Of a stretch of DNA of 64,000 bases, positions 41,518 to 50,819 are shown one piece after another. The notes under the pieces were generated by a model. The model did no database searches and was not told the origin of the DNA. It worked only from the letters and a program-made list of their open reading frames with translations. A program made the translations under genes and the position numbers. Source of the DNA: Streptomyces phaeolivaceus (GTDB lineage Bacteria; Actinomycetota; Actinomycetes; Streptomycetales; Streptomycetaceae); NCBI RefSeq assembly GCF_009184865.1, contig NZ_CP045096.1:4650001-4714000 (forward strand), read 5' to 3'. Each line of letters begins with the position of its first letter. Position 1 is the stretch's first letter.

Positions 41518-43329
41518 CTAGCTGATGATCGCGATCCGGTTGGCCGCCGGGGGCGCGATCGGGGCCGTGGCCGAGGAGTTGGCCAGCAGGTACTGCTCAA
41601 GGGCCGCGAGGTCGTCCGCGCCGACCAGGTCGTTCGTGCCCTGGCCCAGCGTCGGGAAGCCGTCGCCGCCGCCCGCGAGGAAGCTGTTCGTCGCGACGCG
41701 GTACGTGGCGGCCGGGTCGATGGGCGCACCGTTGAGCCTGATGGTGTCCGTGACGACGCGGTCCGCGCCGCTCTTCGTCAGGTCGAGCGTGTACGTCAGA
41801 CCGGACGACGGCAGCAGCACCTTCGGCGCGGCGGTGTTCGACCCGCTGACCTGCTCCTTGAGGACCGAGACGAGCTGCGCGCCGGTGAAGTCCTGGAGGT
41901 TGACCGTGTTGGAGAACGGCTGGACGGTGAAGCCCTCGGCGTAGGTCACCACGCCGTCGCCCTCGGTGCCCTTGGCCGCGTAGGTCAGCGGCGCGCGCAC
42001 CCCGCCGGGGTTCATCAGCGCGAGGTCGACCTCGGGGTCGAGCGTCTTGCCGTACCAGTACTGCGCGTCGGCGATGAGGTCACCCATGGGCGACTCGGTG
42101 CCGGCGTTGGGCACGTCGGCCGATATGTAGCCGATGGCACGGTTGCCGATGGGCGCGGCGAGGGTGTTCCACTTGCTGATGAGGGCCGTCATGTCGGCGG
42201 CCTTCGCGACGTCACGGGTGACGACGTGGTTCGCGGACTTCACGGCCGTACGGGCGATGTCGCCGGTCTGGCGGTCGTACGTCAGCGTCGTGTCGGTGTA
42301 GAGGCGGCCGAAGGACGCGGCCGAGGTGACCATGCGCGGCTTGCCCGCCGGGTCGTTGATCGTGCAGGCGTACGCGGCGTGCGTGTGACCGGTGACGACG
42401 GCGTCGACCTTCGGCGTGATGTTCTTGGCGATGTCGACGATCGGACCGGAGATGCCGTCACCGGCGCCCGGCGAGTCGCAGTCGTAGTTGTACGACTGGG
42501 AGGCGGGGAGACCGCCCTCGTGGATCAGCGCGACGACCGACTTGACGCCCTGGCTCTCCAGCTCCTTGGCGTACTTGTTGATCGTCTCGACCTCGTCCTT
42601 GAACGTGAGGCCCTTCACGCCCTCGGCGGAGACGACGCCCGGGGTGTCCTCCAGCGTCACACCGATGAAGCCGACCTTGACGCCGTTCTTCTTCCACACC
42701 CAGTAGGGCTTCAGGAGCGGCTTCTTGGTCTTGTCCTCGATGACGTTCGCCGCGAGGTACGGGAAGTCGGCGCCCTTGAACTTCTTGCCCTCGACGTAGC
42801 AGCCGTCGACCTTGTGGCAGCCGCCCTTCTGCAGGCGGGCCAGCTCCTTGGCGCCCTCGTCGAACTCGTGGTTGCCGACGCTCGTGACGTCGAGTTCGAG
42901 ACCGTTCAGCGCCTCGATGGTGGGCTCGTCGTGGAACAGGCCCGAGATCAGCGGGGAGGCACCGACCATGTCACCGGCGGCGGCGGTGATCGAGAACTTC
43001 GGGTTGACCTTGCGGGCCTCGCGCAGGTGCGTGGCCAGGTACTCGACACCACCGGCGTTGATCGTGGTGGTCGTACCGTCCTCGTGCAGCTCGGTCACCC
43101 GGCCCGAGGAACCGGCCGGCGGCTCCAGGTTGCCGTGCAGGTCGTTGAACGACAGCAGCTGCACGTCCTGGTAGCGCGGCTTGTTCTTGCCGGGCTTCTG
43201 CGACTGCGCCTCACCGGCACTCGCCGGGATCGCGGCGGCCAGCGCCCCGACGGTCGCCAGGCCGGCCGCGACGGCGAGGATCCGGTTACGACGACTTCTG
43301 CGCCGCCGCGCTTGGGGTGTGGCTGACAT
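41518..43329 (-). CDS. Secreted bifunctional 5'-nucleotidase / metallophosphatase
   Basis: 603 residues. A basic N-terminus and signal peptide (RRNRILAVAAGLATVGALAA ... ASAG) precede the calcineurin-like metallophosphatase domain with the metal ligands in LLSFNDLHGNLEP, AAAGDMVGAS, SVGNHEFDEG and VTGHTHAAYA. The C-terminal 5'-nucleotidase domain is from about residue 370 (VPNAGTESPMGDLIADAQ, LMNPGGVRAPL, TVQPFSNTVNLQDFTG). It removes phosphate from extracellular nucleotides and so feeds phosphate uptake. No PHO box was recognised directly upstream. Confidence 0.93.
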   Translation of the reverse strand: MSATPQARRRRSRRNRILAVAAGLATVGALAAAIPASAGEAQSQKPGKNKPRYQDVQLLSFNDLHGNLEPPAGSSGRVTELHEDGTTTTINAGGVEYLATHLREARKVNPKFSITAAAGDMVGASPLISGLFHDEPTIEALNGLELDVTSVGNHEFDEGAKELARLQKGGCHKVDGCYVEGKKFKGADFPYLAANVIEDKTKKPLLKPYWVWKKNGVKVGFIGVTLEDTPGVVSAEGVKGLTFKDEVETINKYAKELESQGVKSVVALIHEGGLPASQSYNYDCDSPGAGDGISGPIVDIAKNITPKVDAVVTGHTHAAYACTINDPAGKPRMVTSAASFGRLYTDTTLTYDRQTGDIARTAVKSANHVVTRDVAKAADMTALISKWNTLAAPIGNRAIGYISADVPNAGTESPMGDLIADAQYWYGKTLDPEVDLALMNPGGVRAPLTYAAKGTEGDGVVTYAEGFTVQPFSNTVNLQDFTGAQLVSVLKEQVSGSNTAAPKVLLPSSGLTYTLDLTKSGADRVVTDTIRLNGAPIDPAATYRVATNSFLAGGGDGFPTLGQGTNDLVGADDLAALEQYLLANSSATAPIAPPAANRIAIIS

Positions 43330-43490
43330 GTGCCCCCCTGGGCTCGTGAGGAGTAAGAGAACGAGAGAAACGTAAGAACAGGCCCCGTCGGCCCGAAGCG
43401 TAGGGTCAACGCGCGTAGCGCGACAGGGGGTTCCTGGTTACGACCTGGTTGCCATCAAGGAGGACTGGTGACGAAAGGGGGCGAACAGCG

Positions 43491-43530
43491 TGCCCCAAAG
43501 GGGCGCGGGGAACTGCGCGACCAGCCACAT
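43491..43530. repeat. Dispersed intergenic palindrome, short copy
   Basis: GCCCCAAAGGGGC followed by GCGGGGAACTGCGCGACCAG, a half element of the dispersed family. It lies between the nucleotidase and mshD starts. Confidence 0.8.
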
Positions 43531-43602
43531 TCAGGCCGCACCCGCCAGACGCCAGAACCGCCCACCCCATAGGCGCCCCCCCGCGGAGCTAACCTCGTAC
43601 CC

Positions 43603-44529
43603 ATGACCAGCGACGACACGGCCCAGCCCAGCGGAGCGCGCCGCATCGAGACAAGCCTGGACCTCACCCCCGACCAAACGGCGGCCGTCCTCACCCTGCT
43701 GGCCGAAGCCGCGCAGGTCGACGGCCAGCAGGCGGTCTCCGAGCAGGGCCGCCTCCAGCTCCGCGGCGGCCCCCGGGAAGGCGTGGCCCATCTCCTCCTC
43801 ACCGTCGGCGACACCCTCGTCGGCTACGCCCAGCTGGAGGACACCGACCCCATCGAGGCGCCCGCCGCCGAGCTGGTGGTGCACCCCTCCCACCGGGGCC
43901 ACGGCCACGGCCGGGCGCTGGGCTCCGCGCTGCTCGCCGAGTCCGGCAAGCGGCTGCGCGTCTGGGCGCACGGCGGCCACTCCGCCGCCCGCCATCTCGC
44001 CCAGGTCCTCGGCCTCACCCTGTTCCGCGAACTCCGGCAGATGCGCCGCTCCCTGGCCGATTTCGACCCTCCCGAGCCGGTGCTCCCGGACGGTGTCACC
44101 GTGCGCGCCTTCCGCCCCGGCGAGGACGACACGGCCTGGCTCGCCGCGAACGCGGAGGCCTTCGCCCACCACCCCGAGCAGGGCTCCCTCGGCCAGCGCG
44201 ACCTGGACGACCGCAAGGCCGAACCCTGGTTCGACCCGGCGGGCTTCTTCCTGGCCCACCGGGGCGGGGAACTGATCGGCTTCCACTGGACGAAGGCGCA
44301 CGCCGCCGAGCAGCTCGGCGAGGTGTACGTCGTCGGCGTACGCCCCGGCGCCCAGGGCGGCGGCCTCGGCAAGGCCCTCACCACGATCGGCCTGCGCCAC
44401 CTCGCCGCCCAGGGCCTGCCCACCGCGATGCTCTACGTCGACGCGGACAACAAGGCGGCGGTGACGGTGTACGAGCGCCTGGGCTTCGTGACGTACGAGA
44501 CGGACCTGATGTACCGCTCGGAGACATAG
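43603..44529 (+). CDS. mshD: Mycothiol synthase
   Basis: 308 residues with two GNAT domains. The first has ELVVHPSHRGHGHGRALGSA and the second has EVYVVGVRPGAQGGGLGKAL with AMLYVDADNKAAVTVYERLG. MshD acetylates Cys-GlcN-Ins with acetyl-CoA, the last step in mycothiol synthesis. Length and both acetyl-CoA loops match the family. A strong hairpin follows the gene. Confidence 0.95.
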   Translation: MTSDDTAQPSGARRIETSLDLTPDQTAAVLTLLAEAAQVDGQQAVSEQGRLQLRGGPREGVAHLLLTVGDTLVGYAQLEDTDPIEAPAAELVVHPSHRGHGHGRALGSALLAESGKRLRVWAHGGHSAARHLAQVLGLTLFRELRQMRRSLADFDPPEPVLPDGVTVRAFRPGEDDTAWLAANAEAFAHHPEQGSLGQRDLDDRKAEPWFDPAGFFLAHRGGELIGFHWTKAHAAEQLGEVYVVGVRPGAQGGGLGKALTTIGLRHLAAQGLPTAMLYVDADNKAAVTVYERLGFVTYETDLMYRSET

Positions 44530-44555
44530 CGCGCGACCAGAGCTTGTCCACAGGC

Positions 44556-44584
44556 AGGGGGCGGTGTTGTTGACACCGCCCCCT
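44556..44584 (+). terminator. Hairpin terminator after mshD
   Basis: Perfect 12-bp arms AGGGGGCGGTGT/ACACCGCCCCCT with loop TGTTG, followed by CTCTTG. Confidence 0.75.
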
Positions 44585-44592
44585 CTCTTGCA

Positions 44593-44626
44593 CCACCCTT
44601 TCACTACTCAATTAGTGAAAGGGTGG
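44593..44626. promoter_or_regulatory. YtrA-type GntR operator
   Basis: A perfect palindrome with 14-bp arms CCACCCTTTCACTA/TAGTGAAAGGGTGG and a 6-base spacer, 8 bp before the chosen GntR start at 44635. It should be the autoregulatory site of the GntR/ABC operon. Confidence 0.75.
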
Positions 44627-44634
44627 TTGTCCGA

Positions 44635-45120
44635 GTGGTCGAGTACCGCATCGACCGGCGCAGCGGTGTCGCCACCTATGTGCAGATCGTCCAGCAGACC
44701 AAACAGGCCCTGCGACTGGGCCTGCTGGAGCCCGGCGACAAGCTCCCCACGGCCCGCGAGGTCGTGGAGGCCACCGCGATCAACCCGAACACGGTGCTGA
44801 AGGCCTATCGCGAGCTGGAGCGCGAGGGCCTGGTCGAGGCCCGCCGCGGCCTCGGCACGTTCGTACGGAAGTCACTGGGCGCCACGCCCGTCGACTCCCC
44901 GCTGCGGGCCGAGCTGGGCGCATGGGCCGTACGGGCCCGTGAGACCGGACTCGAACGGGACGACGTGGAGGCGCTCTTCGCCTCCGTCCTGGACGAACAC
45001 TTCACGAAGGACCGGCAGTTCACGAACGACCGCCGGTTCACGAACGACCGCCGGTTCACGAAGGACCGGCAGTTCACGAAAGACCAGCAGGACCCACAGG
45101 ACCAGGGGGACGAAGCATGA
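44635..45120 (+). CDS. YtrA-subfamily GntR regulator
   Basis: 161 residues from GTG 44635 (VEYRIDRRSGVATYVQIVQQ). The frame is open from GTG 44623, but that codon lies inside the operator. The winged helix is LEPGDKLPTAREVVEATAIN with NPNTVLKAYRELEREGLVEA. The C-terminus is short, as in the YtrA subfamily, but carries a five-fold 18-bp repeat encoding FTKDRQ/FTNDRR. It is coupled to the ATPase gene by an ATGA overlap. YtrA regulators repress ABC exporters induced by cell-wall antibiotics. Confidence 0.9.
   Translation: MVEYRIDRRSGVATYVQIVQQTKQALRLGLLEPGDKLPTAREVVEATAINPNTVLKAYRELEREGLVEARRGLGTFVRKSLGATPVDSPLRAELGAWAVRARETGLERDDVEALFASVLDEHFTKDRQFTNDRRFTNDRRFTKDRQFTKDQQDPQDQGDEA
45001..45090 (+). 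repeat. 18-bp in-frame tandem repeat, five units
   Basis: Five 18-bp units, 45001-45090, in the order A, B, B, A, A', encode a hydrophilic hexapeptide repeat at the C-terminus of the GntR regulator. Copy number is likely variable between strains. Confidence 0.9.
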
Positions 45121-46085
45121 CCGGGACCGCTATGGAAGCGGCCGCGCTCGGCAAGAAGTTCGGGTGGCGGCAGGGGGGCTGGGCGCTGCGCGACTGCACG
45201 CTGCGGCTGCCGACGGGGCGGGTGTGCGCGCTCGTCGGACCGAACGGCGCGGGCAAGTCGACACTCCTGGCCCACGCGGCCGGACTGCTCGCCCCCACCG
45301 AGGGCGCCATCAGCGTGCTGGGGACGACCCCGGAGGCGGCCCGCGAGCGCATCGCGTACGTCGCCCAGGACAAGCCCCTGTACCCGCAGTTGACCGTCGA
45401 CGAGACCCTGCGGCTGGGGCATGAGCTGAACCCCCGGCGCTGGGACGCGGCCGTCGCCGGGCGGGTGGTGGACGAGGGCGGGCTGAACCGGCACGCCAAG
45501 ATCCGCTCCCTCTCCGGCGGCCAGCGCACCCGGGTCGCGCTCGCCCTCGCCCTGGGCAAGCGGCCCGAACTGCTGCTCCTGGACGAGCCGATGGCCGATC
45601 TCGACCCGCTCGCCCGGCACCAGCTGATGGGCACCCTGCTCGCGGACTCCGCCGAGCACGGCACCACGGTTGTCATGTCCTCGCACGTGGTGGCCGAACT
45701 GGAGGGTTCCTGCGACCACTTGCTCCTGCTGGGCGCCGGACGCGTCCGACTCGCGGGCCCGCTGGACGAGGTGCTCGCCGCGCACACCCTGGTCACCGGC
45801 CCGGCCGGCGATCTCGCCCCGCACACGGTCGTCGAGTCCCGCACGACGGGACGTCAGCTCACCGCGCTCATCCGCCCGCGGGGCCCGGTCGGCCCCGGCT
45901 GGCAGACCGCCGAACCGACCCTGGAGGAGCTGGTCCTCGCCCACTTGAGGGCACCGGACGCGCCGGGGCTCAGCATCGAGGACCCGGGCCACGACGAGGA
46001 CGACGGCGAAGGCGGCGGGAGCGGGGGCGGGGTCGACCTCGCCGCCGGGACGAACGGCGCGGGGACGCGGGAGGCGGCCGTATGA
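45117..46085 (+). CDS. ABC transporter ATP-binding protein
   Basis: 322 residues. Walker A is GPNGAGKSTLL, the Q-loop is YVAQDKPLYP, the signature is SLSGGQRTR, Walker B is LLLLDEPMADLDP and the H-loop is VMSSHVVAELE. The C-terminal 60 residues are a Gly/Asp/Glu-rich tail. It is the energising subunit for the two membrane proteins downstream. It overlaps its neighbours by 4 bp on both sides. The transporter probably exports or protects against an antibiotic or peptide, as inferred from the YtrA-type regulator. Confidence 0.93.
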   Translation: MTGTAMEAAALGKKFGWRQGGWALRDCTLRLPTGRVCALVGPNGAGKSTLLAHAAGLLAPTEGAISVLGTTPEAARERIAYVAQDKPLYPQLTVDETLRLGHELNPRRWDAAVAGRVVDEGGLNRHAKIRSLSGGQRTRVALALALGKRPELLLLDEPMADLDPLARHQLMGTLLADSAEHGTTVVMSSHVVAELEGSCDHLLLLGAGRVRLAGPLDEVLAAHTLVTGPAGDLAPHTVVESRTTGRQLTALIRPRGPVGPGWQTAEPTLEELVLAHLRAPDAPGLSIEDPGHDEDDGEGGGSGGGVDLAAGTNGAGTREAAV

Positions 46086-47104
46086 GCACCACGACCACCA
46101 CGACCACCACGACCACCGAGACGGTCGGCACCGCCCCCGCCGGGGACCCGGCCCCCGCCCCGGCCCTGACCCCGGCCCGGGGACTGATCCGGGTCGTGCT
46201 CCGCGTACATCAGTCCGCCCTGTGGTTCTGGGGGCTGCTGGTGGGCCTCGCCGCCGCCGGGCTGCTGTGGGCCGCCGGGCCGGGGGTGGACGCGGTCTGG
46301 GCGGAGTACGTGCGGAGGGGCTGCGCGGCCGACTACTGCGAGCTGGGCGCCCCGTACAGCCGGTACGAACTGGTGGTCGGCCTCTGCCTCGCGCTTCTCG
46401 CCATCTCCCCGGCCCTGATCGGCGCCTGGGCGGGCGGCGCGCTCATCGCCCGCGAGCTGGAGAGCGGCACGGCGAAGCTGGCCTGGACCCAGTCCGTCAC
46501 CCCGGTCCGCTGGTTCGCCGCCAAGCTCGCGGTCCCGGCCGCCCTGATCGTCACGGGGACGGTCCTGCTGACCCTGCTGAACCGCCTGGTGTGGTGGCGC
46601 GAGGAGCGGCTGCGGGAGGCGTACGGGACCCGGAACTGGTTCGAGTCCAGCACCTTCATGGGCCACGGCACCCTCGCCACGGCCTACGCCCTGCTGGGCC
46701 TCGCGGTCGGCGTGGTCGCCGGTCTGCTGCTGCGCCGCGCGCTCCCCGCCCTCGCCGTCGGCGTCGCGGGCACCGCCGTCCTGGCGGGCGCGCTCCAGCT
46801 CAACCGCCATCTGCTGTGGCCGGTCGAGACCGTCGTCTCCAAGACCGAGGAACGGGACTGGACGGGCGAGCTGGTCGACCGCGGCTTCGTCACCGCGACG
46901 GGCGAGCGCATCTCTGACGTGAAGTTCACGGACGAGGTCCGCGGCCGGTTCGAAGACGCCGTCTCCTTCTACGCCGACTTCCACCCCTCCTCCCACTTCT
47001 GGCCCCTCCAACTCGTCGAGACCGCCATCGTCCTCACCGTCACCGCCCTGCTGGTGTGGGCCGCGTTCCGGCTGCTGCGCCGCGCCACGGGAGGCACCTC
47101 ATGA
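46082..47104 (+). CDS. ABC transporter membrane subunit 1
   Basis: 340 residues with about six transmembrane segments (for example ALWFWGLLVGLAAAGLLWAA, LLALLAISPALIGAWAGGAL, ILVTVTALLVWAAFRLL-like C-terminus). It has the conserved pair LIARELESGTAKLAWTQSVTPVRW shared with the next gene. It belongs to the ABC-2-type permease group. It overlaps both neighbours (ATGA). A Thr-rich N-terminus (TTTTTTTT) is low-complexity. Confidence 0.88.
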   Translation: MSTTTTTTTTTTETVGTAPAGDPAPAPALTPARGLIRVVLRVHQSALWFWGLLVGLAAAGLLWAAGPGVDAVWAEYVRRGCAADYCELGAPYSRYELVVGLCLALLAISPALIGAWAGGALIARELESGTAKLAWTQSVTPVRWFAAKLAVPAALIVTGTVLLTLLNRLVWWREERLREAYGTRNWFESSTFMGHGTLATAYALLGLAVGVVAGLLLRRALPALAVGVAGTAVLAGALQLNRHLLWPVETVVSKTEERDWTGELVDRGFVTATGERISDVKFTDEVRGRFEDAVSFYADFHPSSHFWPLQLVETAIVLTVTALLVWAAFRLLRRATGGTS

Positions 47105-48105
47105 CCGCCGCGACCGCGCCCGCCGCCCCTGCGGGCCCCGCCACCCCTCCGGGCCCCGCCCGCCGCGGCCCGCGTCCGCGCGGCCCGGTCTGGACCGTGC
47201 TGCGCCTGCACCGCCCGGCCCTGCTGGTGTGGGGCGCGTACGTCCTGGGCATGGCGGGATGGATGCTCTGGCTGCGGATCGTGACCCTGGACGGGGTCCG
47301 GCGGGACAGCGACTCGTGCGCGAGGAACGGCGGGTGCGTCGACATCGAGTCCGCGATGTCGTACGGCACGGCCCTGAGCACGATCGGCACGCTCGTCTCC
47401 TACCTCTGCTACGGCGTGGCCGCCTGGGCCGGGGCCGCGCTGATCGGCCGCGAGCTGGAGCGGGGCACGGCACAGCTGGCCTGGACCCAGTCGGTCACCC
47501 CGACGCGCTGGCTGACCGCCAAACTGGCGCTGCCCGCCGTCGCACTCGTCCTCGGCACCACCGTCCTGGTCCTGCTCTACCGCTCGGCCTGGGCGGCGGA
47601 CCGGAGCATCCTGGGCGACGAGTGGTACTACCCCGACCCGATGGTGAACCGAGGCCCCCTGCTCGTGGCGTACGCCCTGTGCGCGCTGGCGGTGGGCGCC
47701 CTGGCGGGCCTCGCCCTGAAGCGCGCGCTGCCGGCGCTCGCCGTGTCCCTGGGCTTCATGGTCTGGTTCCACCTGTGGCTCGACGAGCTGACCCCCGAGC
47801 TGTGGCCCGCCACGACGCTCACCGGCACCGCCGCGAGCCGACTACCGATGACGGCGGAGCAGCTGGACCTGGGCGCGATCACCGCCACGGGCGCCCGCGT
47901 CGACGACCTGACCTGCTTCGACGCCGACGCCGACATCGACTACACCAGATGCGTGAGCGGGAAGGGCTTCACCGACCTGTACGCCGAGGTGCACCCGGAA
48001 TCCCACTTCTGGCCCCTGCACCTGATGACGACCGGCATCGTCCTCGCCGTCGCCCTCCTCGCCACCACCGCCACCTTCCTCCTGCTGCGCCGCCGCGCCC
48101 GCTGA
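47101..48105 (+). CDS. ABC transporter membrane subunit 2
   Basis: 334 residues, paralogous to the preceding gene. It shares the segment GRELERGTAQLAWTQSVTPT and has about six transmembrane segments with an extracellular domain containing cysteines (SDSCARNGGCVDIE). The two permeases should form a heterodimer with the shared ATPase. The last gene of the operon; a strong hairpin follows. Confidence 0.88.
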   Translation: MTAATAPAAPAGPATPPGPARRGPRPRGPVWTVLRLHRPALLVWGAYVLGMAGWMLWLRIVTLDGVRRDSDSCARNGGCVDIESAMSYGTALSTIGTLVSYLCYGVAAWAGAALIGRELERGTAQLAWTQSVTPTRWLTAKLALPAVALVLGTTVLVLLYRSAWAADRSILGDEWYYPDPMVNRGPLLVAYALCALAVGALAGLALKRALPALAVSLGFMVWFHLWLDELTPELWPATTLTGTAASRLPMTAEQLDLGAITATGARVDDLTCFDADADIDYTRCVSGKGFTDLYAEVHPESHFWPLHLMTTGIVLAVALLATTATFLLLRRRAR

Positions 48106-48122
48106 CGAACGGCCGGCCCCCT

Positions 48123-48163
48123 TCCGGGCACGCCCCTCCTACGGGGGGAGGGGCGTGCCCGGA
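48123..48163 (+). terminator. Hairpin terminator of the GntR/ABC operon
   Basis: Perfect 17-bp arms (48123-48139 and 48147-48163, starting TCCGGGCACGCCCCTCC) with a 7-base loop, 18 bp beyond the last permease gene. Confidence 0.8.
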
Positions 48164-48166
48164 TGC

Positions 48167-48202
48167 GTACGGAAGGTGAACGGCGTACGGAAGGTGAACG
48201 GC
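48167..48202. promoter_or_regulatory. 18-bp direct repeat with GGTGAAC cores upstream of ppk
   Basis: Two exact copies of GTACGGAAGGTGAACGGC (48167-48184, 48185-48202). The core GGTGAAC is the reverse complement of the PHO-box GTTCACC. The 18-bp spacing differs from the standard 11 bp, so PhoP binding is only a possibility. Confidence 0.45.
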
Positions 48203-48332
48203 GCGCGTGGGCGGAACGGCGCGCGCCGGGGCCTTTCCCCGCGCCTCCGCGGAACCGGCGGTCCTCCCTGCGCTATCCCGCACGTAAGGTCGCCGTAACC
48301 GGTGATTCAGACGACCTTGCGACGCTTCCGCA

Positions 48333-50819
48333 ATGAACCCCGTCGTGCCCGAGCCCTCGCCTCCCCCACGCAACGGCCCAAGCAACGGGAAGAGCGCGGG
48401 GAGCGGCCCCCGTGCGACCGTCCCCGTCGCCCCGCGGCACCCCGCCGGCGTCGTGGACGTCGTCGCGCGCATCGACGCGGACATCGCCGAGAACGAGGCG
48501 GCGAACGCCTCCTCACCCGTCCCGGCACTCCCACCGGCCCTGTCCGACGCGCCGGTGACGCTCGCGGCGCGGAAGAATAGTGCCATGAGCCAGTCCAACG
48601 CCCAGGCAGACCAGGTCCAGCACGCACAGCCGACCGTCGGCTCCATAACCGGCCACCGCCCGCACACGGTGTCGGCCGCGGTCTCCGACCTGGAACCCGA
48701 CATCGACGCCGACCTCGACGGATACGAGGAGGAGGAGTACGACGGCGAGAAGCTGCCGCAGGGCCGCTTCCTCGACCGGGAGCGCAGCTGGCTCGCCTTC
48801 AACGAACGCGTCCTGGAACTGGCCGAGGACCCGAACACCCCCCTGCTCGAACGGGCGAACTTCCTGGCCATCTTCGCCAGCAACCTCGACGAGTTCTTCA
48901 TGGTCCGGGTGGCCGGTCTGAAGCGCCGTATCGCCACCGGCGTGGCCACCCGCTCCGCCTCCGGCCTGCAGCCCCGCGAGGTGCTGGAGATGATCTGGGC
49001 CCGCTCCCGCGAACTGATGGCCCGGCACGCCGCCTGCTTCCACGAGGACGTCGCCCCGGCGCTGGCCGAGGAGGGCGTGCACCTGGTCCGCTGGAGCGAA
49101 CTGGCCGAGAAGGAGCAGGCCCGCCTGTTCACCCTCTTCCGGCACCAGATCTTCCCGGTCCTGACACCGCTGGCCGTCGACCCGGCGCACCCCTTCCCGT
49201 ACATCTCGGGCCTCTCCCTGAACCTGGCCGTGCGGGTGCAGAACCCGGTGACGGGCACCTCGCACTTCGCCCGGGTCAAGGTCCCGCCGCTGCTCTCCCG
49301 CTTCCTGGAGGCCTCCCCGGGCCGGTACGTCCCGCTGGAGGACGTGATCGGCGCCCATCTGGAGGAGCTGTTCCCGGGCATGGAGGTGCTGGAGCACCAC
49401 GCCTTCCGGGTCACCCGCAACGAGGACCTGGAGGTCGAGGAGGACGACGCCGAGAACCTCCTCCAGGCCCTGGAGAAGGAGCTGATGCGGCGCCGCTTCG
49501 GGCCGCCGGTGCGCCTGGAGGTCGAGGAGAACATCAACCAGGAGGTCCTGGACCTGCTGGTGCGCGAGCTGAAGATCAAGGAGTCCGAGGTCTACCCGCT
49601 GACCGGGCCCCTGGACCTCACCGGCCTCTTCCGTATCGCCTCCCTGGACCGGCCGGAGCTGAAGTACCGCAAGTTCGTCGCGGGCGTGCACCGCGATCTG
49701 GCCGAGGTCGAGTCGGCGTCCGCGCCCGACATCTTCGCCGCCCTGCGCAACCGGGACGTGCTGCTGCACCACCCGTACGACTCCTTCTCGACGTCGGTGC
49801 AGGCGTTCCTGGAGCAGGCGGCCGAGGACCCGGACGTCCTGGCGATCAAGCAGACCCTGTACCGCACCTCCGGCGACTCCCCCATAGTCAACGCGCTCAT
49901 CGACGCGGCCGAGGCCGGCAAGCAGGTCCTCGTCCTGGTCGAGATCAAGGCCCGCTTCGACGAGCACGCCAACATCAAGTGGGCCCGCAAGCTGGAGGAG
50001 GCCGGCTGCCATGTCGTCTACGGCCTGGTCGGTCTCAAGACCCACTGCAAGCTCTCCCTGGTGGTCCGTCAGGAGGGCGACACCCTCCGCCGCTACAGCC
50101 ATGTCGGCACGGGCAACTACCACCCGAAGACGGCCCGGCTGTACGAGGACCTGGGCGTGCTCACCTCGGACCCGCAGGTCGGCGCGGACCTCTCCGACCT
50201 CTTCAACCGGCTCTCCGGCTACTCGCGCCGCGAGACCTACCGCCGTCTCCTCGTCGCGCCCAAGTCCCTGCGCGACGGGCTGATCGCCCGCGTCAACAAG
50301 GAGGTCCAGCACCACCGTGCCGGACGTCCCGCACACGTCCGTATCAAGGTCAACTCGATCGTGGACGAGGCGCTCATCGACTCGCTGTACCGGGCCTCCC
50401 AGGCGGGCGTGCCGGTCGACGTCTGGGTGCGCGGCATATGCGCCATCCGCCCCGGTGTCCCCGGCCTCTCGGAGAACGTCCGGGTCCGCTCGGTCCTCGG
50501 CCGCTTCCTCGAACACTCGCGGATCTTCATCTTCGGCAACGGCGGCGAGCCGGAGGTGTGGTTCGGCAGCGCCGACATGATGCACCGCAACCTCGACCGC
50601 CGGATCGAGGCCCTGATCCGGATCACCGACCCGGCCCACCGGGCGGCGCTCAACCGCCTGCTGGAGACCGGTATGTCCGACACGACCTCCTCCTGGCACC
50701 TCGGTCCCGACGGCGAGTGGATCCGGCACTCCACCGACGCGGACGGCCAGCCCCTGCGCAACGTCCAGGAGATGCTCATTGACGCCCGGAGGCGCCGGCG
50801 TGGCACAGCAACACCTTGA
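48333..50819 (+). CDS. ppk: Polyphosphate kinase
   Basis: 828 residues from ATG 48333 or 744 from ATG 48585. The N-terminal PPK domain starts [20 protein letters not shown] and has [20 protein letters not shown]. The catalytic histidine is in [20 protein letters not shown], and the second conserved histidine is in [14 protein letters not shown]. The enzyme makes polyphosphate from ATP in the cytosol. The first ~84 codons have ~89 % G/C third positions, so the longer start looks coding, but the AT-rich codons just before ATG 48585 hint at an internal start. It is followed by a CHAD-domain gene, a usual polyphosphate partner. Confidence 0.93.
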   Translation: MNPVVPEPSPPPRNGPSNGKSAGSGPRATVPVAPRHPAGVVDVVARIDADIAENEAANASSPVPALPPALSDAPVTLAARKNSAMSQSNAQADQVQHAQPTVGSITGHRPHTVSAAVSDLEPDIDADLDGYEEEEYDGEKLPQGRFLDRERSWLAFNERVLELAEDPNTPLLERANFLAIFASNLDEFFMVRVAGLKRRIATGVATRSASGLQPREVLEMIWARSRELMARHAACFHEDVAPALAEEGVHLVRWSELAEKEQARLFTLFRHQIFPVLTPLAVDPAHPFPYISGLSLNLAVRVQNPVTGTSHFARVKVPPLLSRFLEASPGRYVPLEDVIGAHLEELFPGMEVLEHHAFRVTRNEDLEVEEDDAENLLQALEKELMRRRFGPPVRLEVEENINQEVLDLLVRELKIKESEVYPLTGPLDLTGLFRIASLDRPELKYRKFVAGVHRDLAEVESASAPDIFAALRNRDVLLHHPYDSFSTSVQAFLEQAAEDPDVLAIKQTLYRTSGDSPIVNALIDAAEAGKQVLVLVEIKARFDEHANIKWARKLEEAGCHVVYGLVGLKTHCKLSLVVRQEGDTLRRYSHVGTGNYHPKTARLYEDLGVLTSDPQVGADLSDLFNRLSGYSRRETYRRLLVAPKSLRDGLIARVNKEVQHHRAGRPAHVRIKVNSIVDEALIDSLYRASQAGVPVDVWVRGICAIRPGVPGLSENVRVRSVLGRFLEHSRIFIFGNGGEPEVWFGSADMMHRNLDRRIEALIRITDPAHRAALNRLLETGMSDTTSSWHLGPDGEWIRHSTDADGQPLRNVQEMLIDARRRRRGTATP

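Noticed and set aside
43420..43460. Direct repeats resembling a PHO box upstream of the 5'-nucleotidase
   Set aside because: CCTGGTT repeats occur, but the GTTCACC core is missing.
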